From Ceratorhiza oryzae-sativae (lineage: Eukaryota > Basidiomycota > Agaricomycetes > Cantharellales > Ceratobasidiaceae): 34,989 nucleotides of DNA. Every line of letters begins with the position of its first letter. Positions within the stretch are counted from its first letter, which is position 1. Both the position numbers and the translations under genes were made by a program. Positions 25,618 through 34,989 of this stretch are shown here, in pieces. The stretch is taken from contig JARWMV010000151.1 of the NCBI GenBank assembly GCA_030998015.1, positions 1 through 34,989 of the forward strand, read 5' to 3'. The notes beneath the pieces are model-generated. The model was not told the DNA's origin, did not search any database, and saw only the letters and a program-made list of their open reading frames with translations.

Positions 25618-27667
25618 CTTGCATGGAAGAATCTCTTTTATTAAAAATTAACAATGCCCCGCTAATCGATACCCCTGCCAAGACGTGCGCTAAAGCGCAG
25701 TTCTCTAGGCAGGGTGTAGATTTGCCTTCGCAAATCATCGATTAGTGGCGCCCTCCGCGCTTAGGCCGCCCTGCGGGCGATCAAAGAGCGCGGAGGGTTG
25801 TAGTAAAATTTATTCAAACCAGATATAAATTAAAGGGTAATTTCAATAAGCATACGCTTCTAACTCCAGAACCTACCCAAGTAGCGTCACCCATAAACCA
25901 ATAGGCCAAACCAACAGGTGACCCCCAATAAGGCAATGGCCTCCCAATGCGTCACAAACGTATTGGGGGGGGCCATTACCTACACCAATCCTTGACATTT
26001 CCTAAGGAATTGTCAAGGAATGGCAGTTTGGGGTCAACAGCATGTATTTATATATAAATACAATGCTGGATGACCCTACACGCATCGGCTGAAATCTTGG
26101 TTTACACCTAAGATTTGGCCGATGCGTGGGGGGTCAATGGCGCCACAAGTTTTGTGGCGCGCATTGCAATCATTGGGGGTCAGCTGTTAAACTATCCTTA
26201 ATGTTTAAGGGCACTATTTTTACTCTATTATTATAGAATTGTGAATATAGATTATTGAAACAAGGCAGAGTTCTGGTTGCAAATGTTACATAACCCCGCT
26301 AATCGATACCCCTGCCAAGACGTGCGCTAAAGCGCAGTTCTCTAGGCAGGGTGTAGATTTGCCTTCGCAAATCATCGATTAGTGGAGCCCTCCGCGCTTA
26401 GGCCGCCCTGCGGGCGATCAAAGAGCGCGGAGGGTGTCTAGTATTTCCTGTTTCTTTAATTAGAGAGGATTTTTTTACAGGAGCAGAACCACAAAAATCC
26501 TTAAATAAATCATACCCCCGCTTATCGGCTGAAATCTTAGGTGTAACCCAAGATTTCAGCCGATACGCGTAGACCCGAGGGGTAATGGATATCGAGGCCG
26601 CGTTCGCGGCGAGGTATTGCGAGGTACCCTGGAACTTTAAGTTCCAGGGTACCTCGGAATCAGACGCCGCGCGCACGCCAGGGCCGCCTTGGCTTACATT
26701 GACCTTAAGGTCAATATGAGCCAAGCTTGCTTGGCTTAAGCCAAGGCGTTCGCAGGCGTGCACGGGTCAAAAATATTACCCCTGCCAAGACGTGCGCTAA
26801 AGCGCAGTTGCCCAGGCAGGGTGATAAACTAAATCACTTTGTTTTTCGCTTTGTTACCCCTGCCAAGACGTGCGCTAAAGCGCAGTTGCCCAGGCAGGGG
26901 TGATAACCAATCTTGCATTTGATTTACTTTCGGCTCTAAGATTGAACTTTCTCATGTGGCCGTCACCTAAACGGATTCCAACCAAAATTTCGGAAAGATT
27001 ATCGTTGACCCCCCAAACTGATGCAGCTATGCTGCATTGTTTGGGGGGGTAATGGCACTCCCAATACGCTGGCCCGTAGGGCGTGCCTTACAGGCTTGGT
27101 AACGCATTGGGAGGCCGTTGAGACTAATACTATTTTTTTCCTCTCTAGTTAGTAGACGAGCACGAATTGGGGAAACACTACCCCGCTAATCGATACCCCT
27201 GCCAAGACGTGCGCTAAAGCGCAGTTCTCTAGGCAGGGTGTAGATTTGCCTTCGCAAATCATCGATTATTGGAGCCCTCCGCGCTTAGGCCGCCCTGCGG
27301 GCGATCAAAGAGCGCGGAGGGGAACATTTACTAAATAGATGCGAACCCCCCCGACCTTTTTTTAGGTTAGGAATATGCCTGACTAGGCAAATAAGGTTGG
27401 AATTTATCTTCACTATAATATTTCCATAATCCCCATTTATGTAGATTTGGCGAAATTTAATAGTGTTACACATAAATTCTCTGAGGGTTTAATGTGTTTA
27501 ATGCCCTGCTGATAGCCCAATCCTCGTGAATTTTAAGATATTTGCATGTCTTTTCAGGGATTACAGGTGTCCCAGCATATAGTGTAATTTAATTGACATA
27601 ATTTGGACAGAAGATGCTCTTTCCCTGTAAGGGACTTCGTTTTCATTATATTTTAAGCCCTTTTCCA

Positions 27668-27755
27668 AGCTAATAAGTGCATTGCTGCTAAAGCTGCTAA
27701 CACGAATGGTAATAGATAGTGTAATGAGAAGAATCTATTTAAAGTAGCATTTGAC
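27668..27755 (-). CDS. cob: Cytochrome b exon 5, right arm
   Basis: Mirror of 11829-11916; both heme-ligand histidine codons are kept. Intron 4 lies at 27756-29575. Confidence 0.93.
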
Positions 27756-28193
27756 CGAGTAGTTGGTAGCCCCCAAGAAGTTTTTCTCTTGGTCTCGCTA
27801 CACTCAGCACGTTACCGTACTGTTCGGAGTACATCACTATCTTCAAGGGCGCGCTAAGCGCGGCCGATTTTTTTTTGCTCTCGGGCCCTTAGGCAGAGAA
27901 CTAAAGGGGGTTCTGTTAGTAGTGAATAGGCAAATTTAATGAAGAGTAGTTTGGTAATTTTTGAATTTCTTTAATCCAAAGTTTGAATTGTAGTCCTTTA
28001 TGTCCAACAAATTTAACGGGCAGCCGCACAGCGCGCTGCTAGAATGAGCGATAAAATTTATAACACTTTGTAACTCCCGTTTAGATTTTGCAGACAAAGC
28101 AAACATATTATTTCTAGTATGTCTTATTTGAACATCTCTCAAATGAAGTCTTTTGGAAATAGCGCCCATAATGTGAGCATCATACTTCTGATC

Positions 28194-28407
28194 CCGCCGG
28201 CGTTAGAGGGAATCCTCAGTTGAGGTAGCCTTGACCATGAGTCCAGGCTACCTCACATAAAGATTCCCTCGTAGAAAATGACGACCGTTCGTCATTTTCA
28301 GCCGGCGGCTAAATATCGATATTATGCCGCGCACTAGCAATCGCAAACGGTTGCGATTGCTCACGTTGGTTGGTGGGACAAGTCCCACCAGCAACTAACG
28401 CGCGCGG
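28194..28407 (+). repeat. Family A with nested hairpin, mirror of copy 7
   Basis: Carries the 42-nt nested insert. Confidence 0.94.
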
Positions 28408-28547
28408 AAATAAGGTCTAATTCTTTTCCCACTATTTTCTCTTGAGATAGAAAAACAACCCTCGGCCTCTATAAATCCCATCAGCCAATTATCAAAATAT
28501 TCTAATTTAAGGATTTCATCGATAGACAATAAATCATTTGCAACGTC

Positions 28548-28719
28548 CCGCCGGCGTTAGAGGGAATCCTAAAGATTCCCTCGTAGAAAATGACGACCGT
28601 TCGTCATTTTCAGCCGGCGGCTAAATATCGATATTATGCCGCGCACTAGCAATCGCAAACGGTTGCGATTGCTCACGTTGGTTGGTGGGACAAGTCCCAC
28701 CAGCAACTAACGCGCGCGG
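28548..28719 (+). repeat. Family A element, mirror of copy 6
   Basis: Full-length 172-nt copy. Confidence 0.95.
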
Positions 28720-28775
28720 ATTCGGGTTTCACTAATATAGGCTCTTTGTTTTTTCTAACCTGTAAAGTATCCCTC

Positions 28776-28947
28776 CCGCCGGCGTTAGAGGGAATCCTAA
28801 AGATTCCCTCGTAGAAAATGACGACCGTTCGTCATTTTCAGCCGGCGGCTAAATATCGATATTATGCCGCGCACTAGCAATCGCAAACGGTTGCGATTGC
28901 TCACGTTGGTTGGTGGGACAAGTCCCACCAGCAACTAACGCGCGCGG
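28776..28947 (+). repeat. Family A element, mirror of copy 5
   Basis: Full-length 172-nt copy. Confidence 0.95.
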
Positions 28948-29575
28948 CAAACTGGAATTTTTTTCTAGTCAACAAAGAATATTTATCAAATATAGGAAGA
29001 ACGTATTCCAACAAATGTTCCATAGTACCTATGGAATAGTTTGAAATTACTTCTCCTTTGTCAATACGACCACAACCAACTAATGTCTTTAAATAATGTA
29101 ATAATTGTAAGTCTCTACTGACCCCCAAACATGTGCAGCTACGCTGCATTGTGCATTCCTATTGCAAATCTGTGTAAGTATCGATCTCTCATTTTTACTA
29201 AACAAAAAGTACCCTCTCCATCTGTAAGTCCTACCAACCATTGACCCCCCAAACTGATGCAGCTATGCTGCATTGTTTGGGGGGGTAATGGCCCTCCCAA
29301 TACGCTGGCCTTACAGGCTTGGTAACGCATTGGGAGGCCATTGAAGATATTCGGGGTTAACTCTCTGAGAAGCAGAAGACTGAAAATTCTCCCCAAATTT
29401 AGGACGAATTGCAGCTGAAGTAACTTCATTTTTTTCCACCTCGGCGAATTTTCCTTTACATTGTGAGATTGTTACTGGAACAATTGGAACCAGTACCCCC
29501 AAAGTTGGGACGTTTTCGCATAAACCCGAATTATTCACTATAATGTCACCATTATAGGCCGCATAGATCATTAAT

Positions 29576-29597
29576 ACGGAAAAGCCACCCCAGATTA
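29576..29597 (-). CDS. cob: Cytochrome b exon 4, right arm
   Basis: Mirror of 9986-10007, identical. Intron 3 lies at 29598-31218. Confidence 0.88.
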
Positions 29598-30008
29598 CAT
29601 TATATTATCGCCAAAGTGTTTAATCTTTGTCTTCACCGTCTTAAACGATGTTTAGACTATGTCTTCAACCTAGTTCCAAGGTAATGTGCATCCCGACTAA
29701 AGTTTGACGTACCAAACGAACAGGTTGTGGGGCTCTCGTGTCGAGCTTATTGTTGGTATAACTCACTCGTTAGTCGTTGAACGTTCTTAACCCATTGCTA
29801 GACTATGAATTAGGTACCTTTCAATGGAATACCTCAAATCTTAGCAAATACCGAGTCAAGCTTCGCTGCAAATAGTCTTAATTGGGGATTTTTATAATTA
29901 AGATGTCAATGCAATTCACCCCATTTGCCTATAAAACATTACTGTTTTAAGGAGCCTAATTTCACAGAAACTCGTGCCAAGCCAAAGGCGGGAAATCCTA
30001 GCAATACT

Positions 30009-30164
30009 CCGCGCGCGTTAGTTGCTGGTGGGACTTGTCCCACCAACCAACGTGAGCAATCGCAACCGTTTGCGATTGCTAGTGCGCGGCATAATATCGA
30101 TATTTAGCCGCCGGCTGAAAATGACGAACGGTCGTCATCTGAGGATTCCCTCTAACGCCGGCGG
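30009..30164 (-). repeat. Family A deletion derivative, mirror of copy 4
   Basis: 156 nt, the same internal deletion with the residual nested-insert bases. Confidence 0.9.
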
Positions 30165-30316
30165 GCCTAAAATTTGAAGCCGGTTTAATCCTTTTAATTT
30201 TCCAACTTATTTCGTAAACAAAGTAAATTTGCGTAAAATATAGTCAGGTAAAATTTGGCTACACTGTGTGGCACGGCTATTATTCGATGGATGCAGCAAC
30301 CGTGGCATACCACGGC

Positions 30317-31218
30317 TTATTGTGGGAATTTAAGGTTACAGTAACGAGAACTATTTCGTAAAACTGTTAACCATTTCAAATATTGTATACCTTTAAGTCC
30401 AACTAAAGGATGATATCCTGAGAACGAAAAAAAATTGATCACTCTTTGTATATCAGCTTTAGAAGAGACAGAAAATTGATTATAGATACCTTTTTCAATG
30501 CCAATTTTTCGGTTTGTCTCAAACACCAATTTAAAGGCTTCAAATAACATACTATGCACTCGTTGTTTTAATGAATAGCAAGCGTCATTGTTGTTTTTTA
30601 CGTAGAAAGACCCATCAGCCATTGTAAATCCAACAAGCCAATTATTAAAGAAAGATAAATTCACATAATCTGAAGCTGTTTTAGGCAACTCAAATGTTGT
30701 TCCAATTGAAGATTTTGCCAAAGAGATTGCTTGTATTTGATCATAAATTTTTATATCATTCTTTAAAACATGCATAGCTAAATCAAACTGAGCTCTTCTA
30801 GTTTCAGTTAAAAAAAAAATTCCATGGTGTAATAATAATGGAAAAATAACTTCTTGTAAGTCAGTTCGATTAATAACAAGTTTACAAATAGGACTTTTAT
30901 TGTCCCGGTATACTGTTAATCTCCCCAACTTCAACACAGATTGGATATATTCCAATGTAGATTTATCATCTAAATGGATAATAATTACAAGTTTAATGGC
31001 TATATATCCTCTGGTTGTTCTAGTTATTTGTATGTAGCCATCACCGTCTACAAAACCAGCGAAGAAAGCTAGAAATGATGGAGGAATAGACAAATATTCC
31101 TTTTTGGCTAATCTTCCACTTTCATTCCCCTTCTTAATTGCATGTGGACTAACGGTACCCACAGTAGGCAAAATAGCTGCATTTGCCCATATCGAATAAT
31201 AATCTGTGATGTTGTTTA
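30317..31218 (-). CDS. LAGLIDADG endonuclease of intron 3, right arm
   Basis: Mirror of 8365-9266. It is intact, with both motifs present, and fused in frame to exon 3. Confidence 0.87.
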
Positions 31219-31279
31219 ACTCTACAAAATCTTGACCGACCCATGGTATAGCTGAAAGCAGGTTTGTAATAACAGTCGC
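31219..31279 (-). CDS. cob: Cytochrome b exon 3, right arm
   Basis: Mirror of 8304-8364. Intron 2 lies at 31280-32894. Confidence 0.93.
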
Positions 31280-32168
31280 CTTTAATCTTTGGTTTATCTT
31301 TGTTCAATCAAAAACAGATAAACCCCTGTACTATTTCTAAATCCCCTCCGCGCTCTTTGATCGCCCGCAGGGCGGCCTAAGCGCGGAGGGCTCCACTAAT
31401 CGATGATTTGCGAAGGCAAATCTACACCCTGCCTAGAGAACTGCGCTTTAGCGCACGTCTTGGCAGGGGTATCGATTAGCGGGGTATGGTTACCACAGAT
31501 TGATACGTTATATCCTTAGATAGCCTTGTGATAGTACTAGGAAACTATAGAATAATGGCGGATAAAAATCCAGTTTCATTCCAAAGTTGTTTGTACTATA
31601 AAGATTCCCACTGTACATTAAGCACCATTTCAGGCACCCACCGGTGAGCCAGTCTGTAGCGGTTTATCGTAACCGACGGTCTTGAACAAGTGTTTTTTAA
31701 CCGTGTACACCGGCATCGCTTTATTTCGTTATCCTTTTAATACATTATCCTAACCATCGCGCTTAGTTCGATAAAGCCTAGGCTTTATCGGCCCAAGCGC
31801 GACAGCTCGCCGAGAATCGCTGATTTGCCCGTCGTCATACACTCAGTGTATGACTTCGGGTTAGGTCCCTTTACAAGGGACCAACCCCGAAGGCAAATCT
31901 ACGATTCTCGAGGGTTGTGAAATTCACCCCTGCCAAGACGTGCGCTAAAGCGCAGTTGCCCAGGCAGGGTGTAAGCCATTTGAAAATCAAAATTCTCCTC
32001 AAATTTTTTGGCTAAAGTATAACACAGAAGAACAATTTATCAATTTGAGCACCCTAGCCCTCGCGGCACAGTCCTGTACCGTGAGGGTAAGGAGTAAAAC
32101 TTAAGGTACATAATTCTTTCTATACGATTATTGCAGAACTACTGGAAATAAAACTATGGTTTAGTTTG

Positions 32169-32894
32169 TTAAATATAACCGTTTAATTTATAATACATTG
32201 AGCCATGAAGGTGAGGTTTAACTATGTCAGCTAAATTTTGCATAGAAATTTTAGAAATATAAATAACATATTGATTAGAGTAACCTGTTTTTTGTATAGA
32301 TGCCTTCAAATTATATTTATCTCTTAATACTTTACATAGTAATTCATCATCTTTAAGTGAAAAACTATTAGTACTAAATTTAAACCCTGAGCCTACTGAA
32401 CCTCCATCATCTGAAAGCCAAACTGCTAAGGCTAAAGGAGATAAATAGTCACCTATATTGGCAGGTACTATTTTAACACCTTCTTTATAAAACTCTTCAT
32501 GTAAAAAGTTAAAACTTGAAAATGTATAAGTTTTAAATCTTAAAACATATCTTAATTTGCCTCCTACTCCTAATCTAGTCGCCAATTTAGGTTGAATACT
32601 ATTACAATAACCCAAATCACTTAAATATTTGTGAAACCATAATAAGTAATGACTATTTGAATGTTCTTGTTGAAAACATATTCTAGTCCCATTTCCGTGT
32701 CGCTCAGCTTGAGCATCGCCGAGTATGGAACCTATCAATACACATAAAGTGTTATAATTATGAGGACCTATACGTTTATAAGATCTAGTTTTAGGAGCAA
32801 TAAAAGGCAAAGTAGTATTATATAAATTAATCGTTGATTCTATATTTAATAACTCTTGGAAATATTCAAACCATTTGGGGCACAACTCATAATT
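32169..32894 (-). CDS. LAGLIDADG_2 endonuclease of intron 2, right arm
   Basis: Mirror of 6689-7414, intact and fused to exon 2. Confidence 0.85.
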   Translation of the reverse strand, partial: NYELCPKWFEYFQELLNIESTINLYNTTLPFIAPKTRSYKRIGPHNYNTLCVLIGSILGDAQAERHGNGTRICFQQEHSNSHYLLWFHKYLSDLGYCNSIQPKLATRLGVGGKLRYVLRFKTYTFSSFNFLHEEFYKEGVKIVPANIGDYLSPLALAVWLSDDGGSVGSGFKFSTNSFSLKDDELLCKVLRDKYNLKASIQKTGYSNQYVIYISKISMQNLADIVKPHLHGSMYYKLNGYI

Positions 32895-32930
32895 ACCCCA
32901 TAATGACATTTGCCCGAATGGCAAGACGTA
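32895..32930 (-). CDS. cob: Cytochrome b exon 2, right arm
   Basis: Mirror of 6653-6688. Intron 1 lies at 32931-34899. Confidence 0.93.
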
Positions 32931-32966
32931 CAAACTTTAATGTTTATTTCATAATAAATTTAAATT

Positions 32967-34383
32967 CTAGTCTGTAGTATCACATTTTACACTAGATTCA
33001 AATTTGAATCTTTGCTTATACAATTTATTTGTATCTATTATTTTAGATATAACAGAAGAAATATTAATATTACCCAGAGCTAACGCAGCTTTTGTGTAAG
33101 AAGAAAAAGGAGAACCTTCTAATAATTTACCATTATCGTAAACATTAACACCATAACCCATATTACCTTTTTTGACTACTCTGGCAACGTCAGAGTAAGC
33201 TTTATATGGTAAACCTGTAGTTAGGTCATATACTGGGGGCATGTCAAATATTTTATTAATATCATCCAAATCTGGGGCCTCAGCTACTTCAGGGTTAGTT
33301 GAATATCTTTTTATTGATATACTGATTTACTCTCACAAAGGATTCTTTACCTTCAATTGTTGACGTATAGCCTAAAGCTTTAAGTTTTACCGCAACTTCC
33401 CAATATTGAAAATCAATACCTTTTCTAGATTTAAAGGTCAAAGATTTAAAAAAAGGTAAAATGTAATTATAAAGCTGTAATATATTAGCTACACTTAAAG
33501 AGGCCATACCTGTTTCAATATTCGGGTCGTATATCACTGGTGTAGGTTTATTGTTTAATTTATCAAATTTAGGACCGATCTCGGGATTGTAAGGTAAATT
33601 ATTAAGAAATTCTGCTATTTCATATAAAAAGTGTATATTTTTAGAGTGTTGTTTAATCCCAAAAGTAGGGACCATACTAGGTAGGGAGAATGTCCCATCA
33701 CCCTCAACAAATCCAAGAAGTCTATACGGAGTTAAATCGCGATTAGGAATACTTTGTAGATCTAAATTTTTTCTTAATGTATTCATGCCGGATTTTAATT
33801 TTAATAAATCCTTTAACTCCTCATCTCTAACTTTTCTTCTTTCACAAAAGGGTGCCATTTTGATTTCAGCTGCAGCCTTAAAATCTAAAAAATCGAAATA
33901 TTTAGAAGTAGTAAAATGATAATATGAGAGTATCGGTATAATAACCCCTACAATATCTATAAATTTATCTACTGAAAAGTAAGACTCATGTAGATTTGTA
34001 GTATCTCTAATTGTACCTACTTCTCTATTTGCCAATACACTTAGTAAATTTTTTATGTATATTAAAGCAACTTTATCATCATAATGTAATTTTATTCTAA
34101 ATTTAAGAGCACCTGTGTTAGAAATGTAAAATGTAGACTCCGCCTCTGAAAATCCAGAAAACCACTCTAATTCATTTTGGGATTTTATTAATGTTTCTTC
34201 TTTCAATGTTGGACATTGAGGTTCGTTTTTAGCCCTGCCTAGAGAACTGCGCATTAGCGCACGTCTTGGCAGGGGTATTAAAGAGTCATTAACTTCCAGG
34301 GGACTAGCTGCCTGTTTACATACCCAGGGTACCCTTGTCCCCAATAATAGATACGATAATTTTGTATTACAATCTTCATACAA
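32967..34383 (-). pseudogene. LAGLIDADG endonuclease of intron 1, right arm, frameshifted
   Basis: Mirror of 5201-6616. One extra T in the run at 33307-33311 (AAAAA versus AAAA in coding sense) shifts the frame after YINK. The first part keeps both LAGLIDADG motifs, while the NUMOD1-like tail (32967-33269) falls into another frame. The difference is a single homopolymer base, so a sequencing error is as likely as a real mutation. Confidence 0.8.
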
Positions 34384-34899
34384 ACTTACTTTTAAGTATT
34401 TACTTTAAATAACTTAGTTAACGTAATTTAACTATAAGTTTCGACTGTACATTAAGCACCATTGCAGGTACCCATCAGTGACCCAGTCTGTAGCGATCCT
34501 GTAAGAAAACCGACGGTCTTACATAAGGTACTGATGTTTTGACCGTTTTCACTGATATTGCCAACTCTCAAAGAGAACAAAACCCAGAAGAAATCCTCCG
34601 GAGGGCTATGTTTATCAACTACATATTATCCCTACAGATTGTTATATAGTGTGTGAGAAAAGACTATGGTAATATACGATAATACCTGGTAAATATTTGT
34701 AATTATGGAAGTGATTTCCAAAAAACACCCCCAAACATGTGCAGCTACGCTGCATTGTTTGGGGGTGGTTTTGGTCCTAATCGGACGACTTTCCATCCTC
34801 GACACCTTCACGGTGGTTTTGGGCTATTGAACAAGAAAGAGGTATACCATGTGCCATGTCTAATTCATTACCAGCTACCCATGTTAGGCTGTTTGGGTA

Positions 34900-34989
34900 A
34901 CCTAAAAATGCGGTTCCCATCATAAGTACCAATATCACGACTCCTATAGACCAAAGTAAGATTCTAGGAGATCTGTAAGATCCGTAATA
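34900..34989 (-). CDS. cob: Cytochrome b exon 1, right arm, partial
   Basis: Last 30 codons of exon 1 ([18 protein letters not shown]) in reverse complement, cut by the window end. The arm therefore extends beyond this window. Confidence 0.93.

Larger units (their letters stand above)
23510..27171 (-). pseudogene. Interleaved LAGLIDADG_2 HEGs of intron 5, right arm
   Basis: Mirror of 12413-16075. The outer HEG lies at 25839-27171 and 23510-23727; the inner HEG at about 23793-25504. The same element insertions are present. Confidence 0.72.
27936..29575 (-). pseudogene. Broken LAGLIDADG endonuclease of intron 4, right arm
   Basis: Mirror of 10008-11647 with the same five insertions. Confidence 0.8.
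19796..34989 (-). repeat. Giant inverted repeat, right arm
   Basis: Reverse complement of 4594-19792 with about ten 1-nt indels. Those checked by eye are one fewer C at about 19949, 20029, 22681 and 24256; one fewer C at about 27772; one more T at about 33311; and one more A at about 34508. The arm leaves the window inside cob exon 1. Confidence 0.97.

Noticed and set aside
1..34989. CRISPR array
   Set aside because: The repeats are foldback elements of 40-200 nt at irregular spacing and in both orientations; there are no regular spacers or cas genes.

Overview
This window is mitochondrial DNA from a fungus. The evidence is a multi-exon cytochrome b gene (cob) with a fungal-type N-terminus, group I introns carrying LAGLIDADG homing endonuclease genes (HEGs), a small mitochondrial tRNA, an AT-rich background, and many GC-rich foldback repeats. 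The species cannot be fixed from the sequence. Large inverted repeats and linear mitochondrial genomes are known in chytrid-grade fungi, but that placement is only a guess.

Layout. Positions 1-4290 are a single-copy flank. It holds a broken HEG (about 166-1056), a tRNA-Ile(GAU) (1664-1734), dense GC-rich foldback repeats, a possible group I core remnant (about 3370-3455) and two related structured non-coding modules. From 4594 or earlier to 34989 the window is one giant palindrome. The left arm (4594-19792) and right arm (19796-34989) are inverted copies about 15.2 kb long, separated by a 3-nt loop. The right arm runs off the window end inside cob exon 1. The arms differ by scattered 1-nt indels, mostly in homopolymers.

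Each arm carries the same cob fragment, read towards the centre. Seven exons (4291-4683, 6653-6688, 8304-8364, 9986-10007, 11829-11916, 16076-16102, 18153-18281) give 252 codons in continuous frame. The four heme-ligand histidines fall at canonical residues 82, 96, 183 and 197. The C-terminal third, including the Qo-site PEWY loop, is absent from both arms. The seventh intron contains a HEG that is cut off exactly at the palindrome centre.

Introns 1-3 carry intact or nearly intact HEGs. Introns 4-7 carry HEGs shredded by mobile-looking GC-rich hairpin elements. I distinguish several families: A, 172 nt, a double three-way-junction fold; B, about 95-108 nt; C, about 40 nt; D, about 100-190 nt composites; E, 45-nt hairpin; F, about 97/141 nt; plus minor hairpins H and I. 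Several insertions are flanked by short direct repeats, and taking them out restores HEG reading frames. One family shows paired empty and occupied sites. Nested insertions are common. No element lies in a cob exon. The palindrome centre is itself a family C hairpin, which suggests that the giant palindrome formed by fold-back at a mobile hairpin.
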